Below are positions 15,320-24,317 of a stretch of DNA of 64,000 nucleotides, piece by piece. The first letter of the stretch is position 1. Each line of letters starts with the position of its first letter. Below the pieces are notes generated by a model. The model worked only from the letters and a program-made list of their open reading frames with translations. It made no database searches and was not told where the DNA came from. The stretch comes from Mycobacterium paraffinicum (GTDB taxonomy: Bacteria > Actinomycetota > Actinomycetes > Mycobacteriales > Mycobacteriaceae): contig NZ_MPNT01000002.1 in the NCBI RefSeq assembly GCF_001907675.1, positions 1 to 64,000 on the forward strand, read 5' to 3'. A program made the translations under genes and the position numbers.

Positions 15320-15787
15320 ATGACGAACGAGCCCATGTGCGTGAACTTGGTCGAACGGTACCTGCGCGTCCGAGGGCGGCGCTACTTCCGCGGCCACCAC
15401 GATGGCGAATACTTCTTCGTCACCAGCGCCCACCCGCGGCGCCTGCACGTCCATCTCGAGATCTCGCCCGCGCACGGTGATGTGCTGATCATTCGCGTCA
15501 CTCCCGGCTGCTTTTTCCCCGCCACCGAGCGGCCCTGGCTGGTGCACTTCTCGGATACGTGGAACCGTCAGGACCGCGAGGTGACGGCGATAGTGCACGG
15601 GTCGTCCGATCCGCAGCGAATCGGCGTGATCGCGCGCAGGTCGCATTGGATCCGACGGAGCGTCTCGTTCGAGGAGTTTGCCGCCTTCGTCGACCGCACC
15701 ATCGCCGACGCGACCGAGCTGTTCGCCGACCTGAACCCGGCCGTCGAACTGCCGACGGCGCATCCGTTGTTGCGGGACGCCGGCTGA
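15320..15787 (+). CDS. YbjN-like conserved protein
   Basis: A 155-residue soluble protein with the alternating pattern of the YbjN/type III chaperone-like fold: an N-terminal helix (NLVERYLRVRGRRY), a beta sheet, FSDTWNRQDREVTAIVHG matching the family N-x-Nr region, and a C-terminal helix (EEFAAFVDRTIADATELFADL). YbjN proteins are small stress-linked or chaperone-like factors of unclear mechanism. ATG 15320 lies near the end of a 111-base gap after the GntR gene. It is convergent with purQ. I am moderately sure of the fold and unsure of the role. Confidence 0.6.
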   Translation: MTNEPMCVNLVERYLRVRGRRYFRGHHDGEYFFVTSAHPRRLHVHLEISPAHGDVLIIRVTPGCFFPATERPWLVHFSDTWNRQDREVTAIVHGSSDPQRIGVIARRSHWIRRSVSFEEFAAFVDRTIADATELFADLNPAVELPTAHPLLRDAG

Positions 15788-15806
15788 TCCTGCCGGGAGT
15801 TTCGGC

Positions 15807-16481
15807 CTAGACCGAAAGCGCCGCGTCCAATACCGAATAAAACAGGCCCAAGCCGTCGTCGGACGGGCCCGTCAACGCCTCGATGGCGTGCTCGGGATGC
15901 GGCATCAGTCCGACCACCCGACCGTTGGCGGAGCTGACGCCCGCGATGTCATGCAGCGAGCCGTTGGGATTGTCGTGGTAGCGGAACACCACCCGGCCCT
16001 CGCCCTCGAGCTCCTCGACGACGTCGGCGGGCGCCACGTAGCGGCCTTCGCCGGACTTCAGCGGCACCAGCAGGTCCGCGTCGGGTTCGAAACGCGACGT
16101 CCAGGCCGTCGACGTCGACGCCACGCGCAACCACACATCGCGGCAGATGAAGTGCAAACCGACGTTGCGGGTCAGCGCCCCCGGCAAGAGCCCCGCCTCG
16201 CAGAGCACCTGAAACCCGTTGCAGATGCCCAACACTGGCATGCCGCGGTTCGCGGCGGCCACCACTTCGCCCATAACGGGGGCGAACCTGGCGATCGCAC
16301 CCGCCCGCAGGTAGTCGCCGTAGGAGAAACCGCCGGGCACCACCACCGCGTCGACGCCCTTAAGGTCGGCGTCGGCGTGCCACAGGCTGACGGCCTCGGC
16401 ACCGACACGCCGCGCCGCCCGGGCGGCGTCGACGTCGTCGAGCGTCCCGGGGAATGTGATGATGCCGATCCGCGCGGTCAC
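15807..16481 (-). CDS. purQ: Phosphoribosylformylglycinamidine synthase, glutaminase subunit
   Basis: 224 residues. Class I glutamine amidotransferase providing ammonia for the FGAR to FGAM step of purine synthesis. Catalytic Cys is in [16 protein letters not shown] and the His-Glu pair in [26 protein letters not shown] is characteristic of PurQ. GTG 16481 overlaps the purS stop (GTGA), giving tight purS-purQ coupling. It acts with PurS and PurL; purL is not in this window. Confidence 0.97.
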   Translation of the reverse strand: MTARIGIITFPGTLDDVDAARAARRVGAEAVSLWHADADLKGVDAVVVPGGFSYGDYLRAGAIARFAPVMGEVVAAANRGMPVLGICNGFQVLCEAGLLPGALTRNVGLHFICRDVWLRVASTSTAWTSRFEPDADLLVPLKSGEGRYVAPADVVEELEGEGRVVFRYHDNPNGSLHDIAGVSSANGRVVGLMPHPEHAIEALTGPSDDGLGLFYSVLDAALSV

Positions 16482-16717
16482 TGGGTCTCCCGGCTGATGG
16501 TCCAGTCCTCGATCACCGTATTCGCCAAGAGCGTCTCCGCGATGTCGGCGAGCACCGAGTCGTCGACGGTTTCGTCCACTTCGAGTTCGAACCTTTTGCC
16601 TTGTCTGACTTCTGAGATTCCCGGATGACCGAGGCGGCCCAGCGCGCCAACGATCGCCTGACCCTGCGGGTCGAGAATCTCCGCTTTGGGCATCACATGA
16701 ACGACTACCCGGCCCAC
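16478..16717 (-). CDS. purS: Phosphoribosylformylglycinamidine synthase subunit PurS
   Basis: 79 residues, the usual length. It bridges PurQ and PurL in the FGAM synthase complex and is needed for ammonia channelling. The sequence [23 protein letters not shown] followed by [15 protein letters not shown] is typical. GTG at 16717 is supported by AGGAGGA six bases upstream. It is first in the purS-purQ operon. Confidence 0.96.
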   Translation of the reverse strand: MGRVVVHVMPKAEILDPQGQAIVGALGRLGHPGISEVRQGKRFELEVDETVDDSVLADIAETLLANTVIEDWTISRETQ

Positions 16718-16778
16718 CGGCGCTCCTCCTCAGATCAGTTTCCGCGCCAACTCTACCGGCGAAAGCGCAGCTCGACCG

Positions 16779-17456
16779 CTACGGGCACGAGGCAATGTAG
16801 GCCTCGCACAGGGGCGCGGTCATCGCGGTCAGCACCGGGTCGTCGGCCATGGCGGGCCACGCAACCTGCGGCGGCGATGACGACCAGAGCGTGAGCTCGG
16901 TGATCGTGCTGCTCGACGGGTGGGCGACCAGGTACGTGTGCATCACGACGGGACCGCTGATCACCGCGGACATCCGGTTCGTTTCGTCGGTGGTGATCGA
17001 TGGGGATTGCAGTGGCGCCCGCTGCTGGCAGGAGCGCAGCGCGCCGACGGCAGCGCTGAACGCCGAAGATGCGATGGCGCCGCCGGTGGCCGTATCGCCG
17101 CGCCAGTGCAGGATCTGCGCCTGCAGCTGCCACTGCCCGTCCGGATGGGCGACGGTGGCGCGCGCCACGACAGCCGAATCGCGGGGGTCCCGCGGCACGG
17201 CCGCAGTGGCGCACAGCTCCTCGAACCGGAATCGGGGACCGGGCGCCGCGCCGGTCACCTGCGCCGCCAGCCCTGCCAGCGCGGGCCAGCCGTAAACGGG
17301 GTCCAAGGGCACTGCCCGTCGCTGGATCCAGGCCGAATCGGGGATTTGGTCGCATACCGGCGGGCAGGCCTGCGGCTCGGTATGTGCGGGCACCGCGACG
17401 ATGAACGCCACCGCGAAGCCGCCGACCACCACCATGGTCGCCAGGATCACCCGCAT
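16779..17456 (-). CDS. Secreted conserved hypothetical protein
   Basis: About 225 residues. The N-terminus MRVILATMVVVGGFAVAFIVAVPAHTEP is a signal peptide or membrane anchor; the mature part has paired Cys residues (ACPPVCDQIP, ELCATAA, RSCQQRA, LCEAYIASC) suggesting disulfides outside the membrane. By position it resembles Rv0787. ATG 17456 is preferred (GGGAGAG eight bases upstream); ATG 17462 is possible. No known catalytic motif is seen. It lies 61 bases before purS on the same strand and could be co-transcribed with it. Confidence 0.7.
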   Translation of the reverse strand: MRVILATMVVVGGFAVAFIVAVPAHTEPQACPPVCDQIPDSAWIQRRAVPLDPVYGWPALAGLAAQVTGAAPGPRFRFEELCATAAVPRDPRDSAVVARATVAHPDGQWQLQAQILHWRGDTATGGAIASSAFSAAVGALRSCQQRAPLQSPSITTDETNRMSAVISGPVVMHTYLVAHPSSSTITELTLWSSSPPQVAWPAMADDPVLTAMTAPLCEAYIASCP

Positions 17457-17491
17457 CGGCATCACTCTCCCGTCAGGGCACAATCGTAGAC

Positions 17492-18130
17492 ATGCAACTG
17501 ACGCATTTCGGCCACTCCTGTCTACTTGCCGAATTCGACCACACCCGCGTGCTCTTCGATCCGGGAACCTTCGCGCACGGTTTTGAGGGCATAACGGGGT
17601 TGTCGGCCATCCTGATCACCCATCAGCACCCCGACCACGTGGACGGTGCCCGCCTGCCGGCGCTGCTCGACGGCAACCCGGGCGCGGCGCTGTACGCGGA
17701 CCCGCAAACCACCGCCCAGCTCGGGGCGCCGTGTCAGGCGGTGCACGTCGGCGACGAACTGCGCATCGGTGAACTGACGGTGCGCGCCGTGGGCGGCAAG
17801 CACGCCGTCATCCACCCGGAAATCCCTGTGATAGAGAACATTTCGTTCTTGGTGGGCGACGGCGGCCATCGGGCCAGGCTGATGCATCCCGGTGATGCCT
17901 TGTTCGTGCCCGACGAGCCGGTGGACGTGTTGGCCACCCCGGCGGCCGCCCCGTGGATGAAGATCTCCGAGGCTGTCGACTACCTGCGCGCGGTCGCGCC
18001 CGCGCGGGCTGTGCCCATCCACCAAGGGATCATCGCCCCCGACGCGCGGGGCATCTATTACGGTCGGCTCACCGAGATGACCACCACCGACTTCCAGGTG
18101 CTTCCCGAAGAAGACGCCGTCACCTTCTAG
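17492..18130 (+). CDS. Metallo-beta-lactamase-fold hydrolase (UlaG-like)
   Basis: 212 residues. THQHPDHVDG is the HxHxDH metal motif; further ligands are in MHPGDALFVP and PIHQGIIAP. The opening MQLTHFGHSCLL is typical of the UlaG/L-ascorbate-6-phosphate lactonase-like group. The true substrate is unknown; many such actinobacterial proteins are uncharacterised. It ends at a 22-bp stem-loop shared with the convergent flavoprotein gene. Confidence 0.85.
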   Translation: MQLTHFGHSCLLAEFDHTRVLFDPGTFAHGFEGITGLSAILITHQHPDHVDGARLPALLDGNPGAALYADPQTTAQLGAPCQAVHVGDELRIGELTVRAVGGKHAVIHPEIPVIENISFLVGDGGHRARLMHPGDALFVPDEPVDVLATPAAAPWMKISEAVDYLRAVAPARAVPIHQGIIAPDARGIYYGRLTEMTTTDFQVLPEEDAVTF

Positions 18131-18131
18131 C

Positions 18132-18192
18132 GCGAGCAGACGCAAAATCGCACAGTCTCCTGCCCGCTCAGTGCGATTTTGCGTCTGCTCGC
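18132..18192. terminator. Bidirectional stem-loop with perfect 22-bp arms
   Basis: The arms 18132-18153 and 18171-18192 are exact reverse complements (22 bp) around a 17-base loop. The left arm starts one base after the metallo-hydrolase stop and the right arm ends ten bases before the convergent flavoprotein stop, so it can terminate both. The arm core GAGCAGACGCAAAATCGC is, as I recall, a dispersed mycobacterial repeat. Confidence 0.8.
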
Positions 18193-18201
18193 CCGGAGCC
18201 G

Positions 18202-19869
18202 CTAGGCGATATCGTCGCCGACACCGCGGCCGGCGGCCCGCCCGGAGAAGATGCACCCGCCCAGGAAGGTGCCCTCCAGGGCGCGATAGCCGTGCACGCC
18301 GCCCCCTCCGAACCCGGCCACCTCGCCCGCGGCGTACAACCCCGTCAGCGGCGTTCCGTCGGCCTTCAGCACACGTCCGGCCAGGTCGGTCTCTATGCCG
18401 CCCAACGTCTTTCGGGTGAGGATGTGCAATTTGACCGCGATCATCGGCCCCGCTTTGGGATCGGTCAGCCGGTGCGGTGCCACCACCCGGCCCAGACGGT
18501 CGCCTAGATAACCACGGGCGGCCCGGATGGCGGTGATTTGTCCGTCCTTGCTGAACTTGTTGGCCACCTCGCGGTCGCGGGCGGTCACCTCGGCCTCCAC
18601 GGTGGCATAGTCCAGCGGCGCCACGTCGGGCAGTTTGTTCATCGCGGTAACCAACGCCCGCAACGAGTTCGCGCTGACGAAGTCCACTCCCCGGTCGACG
18701 AACGCCTGCACCGGCCCGGGTGGCCCGGAGCGCGCCCGGTTGCGCAGCAGCTCGCGCACGCTTTGCCCGGTCAGGTCGGGATTCTGCTCCTGCCCGGACA
18801 GCGCGAATTCTTTCTCAATAATCTTGGCGTTCAACACGAACCAGGTGTAGTCATACCCGGATCTGGTGATGTATTCCAATGTGCCCAGGGTGTCGAAGCC
18901 GGGATACAGCGGCACCGGCAACCGCTTGCCGGTCGCGTCCAGCCATAGCGACGACGGTCCGGGGATGATGCGGATGCCGTGCAGCGGCCAGATGGGGTCA
19001 TAGTTGGTGATGCCCTCGGTGTAGTGCCACATCCGGTCCGGGTTGATCACCCGAGCACCGGCCTGTTGGGAGATGCCGATCATCCTGCCGTCGACGTGGG
19101 CGGGCACCCCGCTGAGTAGCTGCTCGGGTATGCGACCCATGCGCTCAGGCCAATTCTTGCGCACTAGCTCGTGGTTGCCGCCGATGCCGCCACTGGTGAC
19201 GATGACCGTGGCCGCGCGGAACTCGAACTGCCCCACGGGTGTTCGTGACGACGCCACACCTCTGGGTACGGCCGAGGGCTCGAGCACCGTACCCCGGACG
19301 CCGGTCACCGCGCCACCCTCGACGATCAACTCGTCGACCCGGTGGCGGTGTGCGAAGCGCACAGTTGTGCGGTCCCGCAGCTGTCGGGCGAAGATTTCGA
19401 CCAAGGCGGGCCCGGTGCCCCAGGTGATGTGGAAGCGGGGCACCGAATTGCCGTGTCCCTGTGCGTCATAGCCGCCACGTTCGGCCCAGCCCACCAGCGG
19501 GAAGATCTTCAGCCCCCGGTCACGCAGCCAACGGCGCTTCTCCCGCGCGGCGAAATCGACGTAGGCGTGCGCCCATTGGCGTGGCCAGTAGTCCTCGGGC
19601 CGATCGAACGCCGCGGTACCGAGCCAGTCTTGCAGGGCTAGTTCGTGGCTGTCGCGAATCCCCAGCCGGCGTTGCTCGGGGCTGTCGACGAAGAACAGGC
19701 CGCCGAACGACCAGAAGGCCTGACCACCGAGATTGGCGCTGCTCTCCTGGTCGAGGATCAGCACCCGCAGGCCCCGGTCCACCAGTTCGCAGGCCGCCAC
19801 CAAGCCCGCGAGTCCCGCCCCGACGATGATGGCGTCGGCGCCGAACCGGGAGGCCGAAGAATCGCTCAT
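18202..19869 (-). CDS. FAD-binding dehydrogenase (Rv0785/KstD-like)
   Basis: The 555-residue flavoprotein of the fumarate reductase/3-ketosteroid dehydrogenase superfamily has an N-terminal FAD motif IIVGAGLAGLVAACELVDRG and an Asp/Glu loop (LILDQE), the long GYDAQGHGNSVPRFHITWGTGP segment, and a C-terminal FAD loop LYAAGEVAGFGGGGVHGYRALEG. It probably dehydrogenates a ring ketone or similar substrate, but the Tyr pair of true KstD is not evident to me. It is 48 bases downstream of a deacetylase-like gene on the same strand. Homologous by position to Rv0785. Confidence 0.88.
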   Translation of the reverse strand: MSDSSASRFGADAIIVGAGLAGLVAACELVDRGLRVLILDQESSANLGGQAFWSFGGLFFVDSPEQRRLGIRDSHELALQDWLGTAAFDRPEDYWPRQWAHAYVDFAAREKRRWLRDRGLKIFPLVGWAERGGYDAQGHGNSVPRFHITWGTGPALVEIFARQLRDRTTVRFAHRHRVDELIVEGGAVTGVRGTVLEPSAVPRGVASSRTPVGQFEFRAATVIVTSGGIGGNHELVRKNWPERMGRIPEQLLSGVPAHVDGRMIGISQQAGARVINPDRMWHYTEGITNYDPIWPLHGIRIIPGPSSLWLDATGKRLPVPLYPGFDTLGTLEYITRSGYDYTWFVLNAKIIEKEFALSGQEQNPDLTGQSVRELLRNRARSGPPGPVQAFVDRGVDFVSANSLRALVTAMNKLPDVAPLDYATVEAEVTARDREVANKFSKDGQITAIRAARGYLGDRLGRVVAPHRLTDPKAGPMIAVKLHILTRKTLGGIETDLAGRVLKADGTPLTGLYAAGEVAGFGGGGVHGYRALEGTFLGGCIFSGRAAGRGVGDDIA

Positions 19870-19917
19870 GTCCGACCAGGGTAGTGCCCGCGGCAGGCGG
19901 GTTGAGGAGACGCTTCG

Positions 19918-20622
19918 TCAGGCCGCGTCGAGAATGGCCTTGTCGCGCTGCCAGCGGTACACCGTCGGTGTGCAGCCGTGCATCAGCGACAGGTCGACGG
20001 CGTCGACCATGGCCTGCAGGGGCCCGGGCTTGCGCAAGTGGCGGGCGGCCACGGCGACCCGCACGACGCCGCCGCGGCGGGCGATCCGCTCGGCGGACAG
20101 CACCACCATCCGGCACCACCACGGTTCGGTGAGAAAGCCTTCGCCGATGCCCAATACGCGTGACCGCACGGTGGTGTGCCGGACCAGGTCGGTGATGCCG
20201 TGCAGGTCCGCGAGCAGCCGAAAGCCGTTGTCCGGCAAGGCCTTGACAACACCCGGGGACACCACCCAGCCGGGCGCCGCGAACAGCCGGGTGCGCAGGC
20301 CGAGATGCTCGAGCACCCGGTCGGCGGCCATCAGCCGCAGGTTGGCCTCATGGGCCCGCAGGATGGCGAATTCACCGCGGCGCTTCTTGGTGGCCGCATC
20401 GTCGTAGCCATGCAGCACGATCGCATCGCCGCCGGACCGCCGGTCGGTCAGCCACGCGACGGTGTGCGGGTCGCGGTCGAGTCGATAGTCACCGCTGAGC
20501 CGGGGGGCAACCAACAGCGACACCGGGACATTGCGGGCATCCATTTGAGCGCAGAACGCCTCGACGTCAGCGAGGGTGCGTTCGCCAATCCCCGAGACCG
20601 AGACGATCAATTTTCCAGCCAC
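19918..20622 (-). CDS. Polysaccharide deacetylase-like protein (DUF2334, Rv0784-like)
   Basis: A 234-residue protein with an (beta/alpha) barrel pattern: KLIVSVSGIGERT, VPVSLLVAPRLSGDYRL, DAIVLHGYDD and RTRLFAAPGWVVSPG, matching the DUF2334 branch of carbohydrate esterase 4-like proteins. The DAIVLHGY His and the FAAPGW Pro/Trp correspond to metal and substrate sites, but the full NodB triad is not obvious. GTG start 20622. It precedes the flavoprotein gene and diverges from emrB. Confidence 0.72.
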   Translation of the reverse strand: MAGKLIVSVSGIGERTLADVEAFCAQMDARNVPVSLLVAPRLSGDYRLDRDPHTVAWLTDRRSGGDAIVLHGYDDAATKKRRGEFAILRAHEANLRLMAADRVLEHLGLRTRLFAAPGWVVSPGVVKALPDNGFRLLADLHGITDLVRHTTVRSRVLGIGEGFLTEPWWCRMVVLSAERIARRGGVVRVAVAARHLRKPGPLQAMVDAVDLSLMHGCTPTVYRWQRDKAILDAA

Positions 20623-20768
20623 ACCCGCAGTTTGACGATCTCAGGTTGCGGAATGGTGAAGGACACGCAGACGGCAGGCGTATATCGCCACCACTGGGCC
20701 GCAGGTCGGCGGGCTGCGCGCCATCCGGAAAGGGTCGCGCGGGCACACGGTGGCGGAATCGATTCGAT

Positions 20769-22388
20769 ATGCTAAGCAACGCCATGGATCAGGCCCCGTA
20801 CGTTGCGGCCGACACACCGCTGCCTTACGACCCCGCCCCGCAGTCGGGCGGGGGCGAGCCGGACTATCCCGACAAGCTGGACGCCGGCTTATTGCGGATT
20901 TCCGGTGTGTGCATCCTGGCCACGGTCATGGCGATCGTGGACGTCACCGTCGTCAGCGTCGCGCAGCGCACCTTCATCGATCAATTCGGGTCTTCGCAGG
21001 CCGTCGTCGCGTGGACGATGACCGGCTACACGCTAGCCTTGGCGACGGTCATACCGATCACCGGGTGGGCGGCCGACCGGTTCGGCACCAAACGACTTTT
21101 CCTCGGCTCCGTGCTGGCCTTCACGCTGGGCTCTCTGCTGTGCGCGCTGGCCGCAAATATCCTGCAGCTCATTGTCTTTCGGGTGGTCCAAGGGATCGGC
21201 GGCGGCATGCTGTTGCCCCTGAGTTTCATGATTTTGACGCGTGAAGCGGGCCCCCGGCGACTGGGTCGCCTGATGTCGATCCTGAGCATCCCAATGCTGC
21301 TCGCGCCGATCGGTGGCCCGATCCTGGGCGGCTGGCTCATCGACACGTCGAGCTGGCGGTGGATCTTCCTGATCAACCTGCCGATCGGAGTCGTGACCAT
21401 CGCGCTCGGTGCGATCATCTTTCCCCGGGACCACCCGTTGCGGTCGGAAAGCTTTGACCTCGTCGGCGTGCTGCTGCTGTCCCCCGGCTTGGCCGCGTTC
21501 CTGTTCGCGGTGTCATCGATCCCGCGATGCGGCACGGTCGTCGACCGCCACGTGCTCATCCCAGCCACCATCGGCCTCGCGCTGATCGCCGGGTTCGTCG
21601 CGCACGCGTGGCACCGCGCCGATCACCCGCTCATCGATCTGCGATTGTTTCGCAACCCGGTGCTCACCCACGCCAATGTGACGATGCTGGTCTTCGCGGG
21701 CGCATTCTTCGGCGCCGGCCTACTCCTGCCGAGTTACTTCCAGCAGGTGCTCCACCAGACGCCGATGCAGGCGGGCCTGCGCATGATCCCCCAGGGACTC
21801 GGCGCCATGCTGACCATGCGTCTGACCGGGCCATTGGTGGATCGACAGGGGCCCGGCAAGATCGTGCTGGTCGGTATCGCGCTGATCACCGCCGGTCTCG
21901 GCACGTTCGCCATCGGGGTGGCGAGGCAGGCGGACTACTTGCCCACGCTGTTGATCGGCCTGGCCATCATGGGCCTCGGGATGGGCTGCACCATGATGCC
22001 GTTGTCCGTCGCCGCGGTGCAGGCGCTGGCCCCGCATCAGATCGCCCGGGGCACGACGCTGATGAGCGTCAGCCATCAGGTGGGCGGGTCGGTCGGCACG
22101 GCCCTGATGTCGATGATTCTGACCAATCAGTTCAATCGCAGCGAGAACATCGTCGCCGCGAACAAACTCGCGGCGTTACAGCAGCAGGCCGCGGTCCACG
22201 GGGTTCCCGTCGACCAGTCCGCGATACCGCGCCAGACGCTGAGCCCCGGCTTTTGGGACAACGTGGTGCATGACCTTTCCCACGCCTATACGGCGGTATT
22301 CGTGATAGCCGTGGTGTTGGTGGTGTTCACGATCATTCCGGCGTCTTTCCTGCCGAAAAGGCCGGCGAGCCAAACGGTGGGCCAATAG
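20769..22388 (+). CDS. emrB: DHA2-family 14-TMS multidrug efflux transporter EmrB, copy 1
   Basis: 539 residues with 14 predicted membrane helices. Motif A is GWAADRFGTKRLF, and motif C (the antiporter signature) is APIGGPILGGWLID. The start ATG 20769 (MLSNAMDQ) is chosen because it aligns with the second copy; the frame is open further upstream without support. A 10-bp palindrome GAATCGATTC lies at 20756-20765, three bases before the ATG. Family members expel drugs or lipophilic compounds using the proton gradient. M. tuberculosis has one copy here (Rv0783c). Confidence 0.93.
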   Translation: MLSNAMDQAPYVAADTPLPYDPAPQSGGGEPDYPDKLDAGLLRISGVCILATVMAIVDVTVVSVAQRTFIDQFGSSQAVVAWTMTGYTLALATVIPITGWAADRFGTKRLFLGSVLAFTLGSLLCALAANILQLIVFRVVQGIGGGMLLPLSFMILTREAGPRRLGRLMSILSIPMLLAPIGGPILGGWLIDTSSWRWIFLINLPIGVVTIALGAIIFPRDHPLRSESFDLVGVLLLSPGLAAFLFAVSSIPRCGTVVDRHVLIPATIGLALIAGFVAHAWHRADHPLIDLRLFRNPVLTHANVTMLVFAGAFFGAGLLLPSYFQQVLHQTPMQAGLRMIPQGLGAMLTMRLTGPLVDRQGPGKIVLVGIALITAGLGTFAIGVARQADYLPTLLIGLAIMGLGMGCTMMPLSVAAVQALAPHQIARGTTLMSVSHQVGGSVGTALMSMILTNQFNRSENIVAANKLAALQQQAAVHGVPVDQSAIPRQTLSPGFWDNVVHDLSHAYTAVFVIAVVLVVFTIIPASFLPKRPASQTVGQ

Positions 22389-22587
22389 CAGGCACGAGCG
22401 CGCCACCCGGAACCTGTCGCAAGCGGGTTAATACATAGGCAGCGGGCGTGGTGCGACGCCATGCCGATCCAGTTCACGGGCCTGGGTATGGTGGTGAGCT
22501 GATATCGAACCCAGCCCAAACGGCAGATTAAGACGGGGGCCGAAAGCAAACGTCTGAAAGGATCCGCGTGAGGGTACCGGTACAGAT

Positions 22588-24201
22588 ATGCTCGGCAACG
22601 CCATGCAGAAGGCCGATTCCGTGACTTCCGACCCCCCTGTGCCGAGTAGTGCCACCGGGCAATCAAACGCGGACGAGCGTCAGTATCCCGACAAGCTCGA
22701 CGCCGCACTCTTCCGCGTCGCGGCCGTGTGTGGGATGGCCACGATCATGGCGCTGCTCGACACCACCGTGGTCAGCGTGGCGCAACGCACCTTTGCCGCG
22801 CAGTTCGGGTCCACCCTGGCAGTTGTGTCGTGGACCATGGCGGGCTACATGCTGGCGTTGGCGACCGTGATCCCCGTCACCGGTTGGGCAGTCGATCGAT
22901 TCGGCACCAAACGACTCTTCATGGGCGCGGTTTTTGTTTTCACTTTGGGCTCGCTGCTCTGTGCGCTGGCGCCAAACATCCTGGCGCTCATCATGTTTCG
23001 CGTAGTACAGGGTCTCGGTGGCGGTATGCTCATGCCACTGAGTTCGATGATCCTGACACGCGAGGCCGGCCCGCAACGACTTGGTCGCTTGATAGCGATA
23101 GGCGGCATTCCGCTGGTGCTTGCGCCGATCGGTGCGCCCATCCTGGGCGGCTGGGTGATCGACACCTACGGCTGGGAGTGGATCTTCCTGATCAACCTGC
23201 CGATCGGGATCACCACCATTGTCCTTGCGGCGATCCTGTTCCCGAGAGACCGCCCCGAGCCGAGCGAAGCGCTCGACTTCACCGGCGCGCTGTTGTTATC
23301 GCCGGGCGTGGCGATCTTCCTGTGTGGGGTGTCGTCCATCCCCGGACGCCACACGGTGGCCGACCGCTACGTTCTGATACCGGTATTCGTCGGCCTCGTC
23401 CTGATTACCGCATTCGTCCTGCACGCCTGGCATCGCACCGATCATCCGCTCATCGACTTGAGGTTGCTGAAGAACCGGGTGGTCACACAGGCCAACCTGA
23501 CCCTGCTGGTGTTCACCGTCGGCTACGTCGGAGCCGGACTGACGCTGCCGAGCTATTTCCAGCTGGTAATGAACGAAACCCCGATGCAGTCCGCGATGCG
23601 CCTGGTCCCCCAGGCGCTCGGGGCCGCGTTGACCATGCCGCTCGCCGGGATATACGCGGACAAGCGTGGTCCGGGAAAGGTTGTGTTGATCGGCCTTCCC
23701 CTGATCGCAGTGGGCCTGGGCATTTTTGCCTTCGGGGTGGCCAGGCATGCCGACTACCTGCCTACGCTGCTGGTCGGGTTGGCGATCATGGGACTGGGCA
23801 TCGGCTGCACCACCGCGCCGCTCGGCGCGGCGGTTGTTCAGGCTCTTTCCCCGCAGCAGATCGCCCGGGGCACCACCCTGGTGAGCGTCAACCTCGAGGT
23901 CAGTAGCTCCATCGGAGCCGCCCTGATGGCCGTCATCGTGACAACTCAGATCAACCGCAACGACATCATCGCGGGCAGGGCGGCGTCTTTGCCGTCAAAC
24001 GCCGGTGGGCACGGACCGTCGGCTGGTGCCGCGGGAGCCGCGCGGCAAGCGCTGCCACCCGACGTCGCGAGCGCCCTGCTGAACAACCTTTCCCACGCGT
24101 ACACGACGGTCTTCGTGCTGGCCGTCGCGCTGGTGGCGTTCACCATCATCCCGGCGGCTTTCTTGCCGAAGAGTGCGCCCGTCCGACCGACCGACGACTA
24201 G
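22588..24201 (+). CDS. DHA2-family multidrug efflux transporter, tandem EmrB copy 2
   Basis: 537 residues, collinear with the upstream pump along the whole length; both share TVVSVAQRTF, FGTKRLF, the motif-C region and SHAYTxVFVxAVxLVxFTIIPA near the end. The opening codons are also shared (GATATGCT--GCAACGCCATG). Divergence is spread along the protein, most in the loop around residues 450-490, pointing to an older duplication. A GTACCGGTAC palindrome is at 22574-22583. The 199-base gap between copies shows no ORF or clear terminator. Substrate range may differ between copies. Confidence 0.93.
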   Translation: MLGNAMQKADSVTSDPPVPSSATGQSNADERQYPDKLDAALFRVAAVCGMATIMALLDTTVVSVAQRTFAAQFGSTLAVVSWTMAGYMLALATVIPVTGWAVDRFGTKRLFMGAVFVFTLGSLLCALAPNILALIMFRVVQGLGGGMLMPLSSMILTREAGPQRLGRLIAIGGIPLVLAPIGAPILGGWVIDTYGWEWIFLINLPIGITTIVLAAILFPRDRPEPSEALDFTGALLLSPGVAIFLCGVSSIPGRHTVADRYVLIPVFVGLVLITAFVLHAWHRTDHPLIDLRLLKNRVVTQANLTLLVFTVGYVGAGLTLPSYFQLVMNETPMQSAMRLVPQALGAALTMPLAGIYADKRGPGKVVLIGLPLIAVGLGIFAFGVARHADYLPTLLVGLAIMGLGIGCTTAPLGAAVVQALSPQQIARGTTLVSVNLEVSSSIGAALMAVIVTTQINRNDIIAGRAASLPSNAGGHGPSAGAAGAARQALPPDVASALLNNLSHAYTTVFVLAVALVAFTIIPAAFLPKSAPVRPTDD

Positions 24202-24229
24202 GCCGGCAACCGCCGAACATCATCAGCGT

Positions 24230-24250
24230 GACACGCCCCCCCGGCGTGTC
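24230..24250. terminator. Stem-loop between convergent emrB copy 2 and ptrB
   Basis: GACACGCC (24230-24237) and GGCGTGTC (24243-24250) form a perfect 8-bp stem with a five-C loop. It lies in the 116-base convergent gap 28 bases after the transporter stop. There is no T-tract, as usual in mycobacteria. Confidence 0.65.
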
Positions 24251-24317
24251 TGGGCCCCAGCAGTCGCGACCCGCGATGGCTGGCGTCTCGCCGCGATCCC
24301 GGCGAGTTCGGTGCGGC

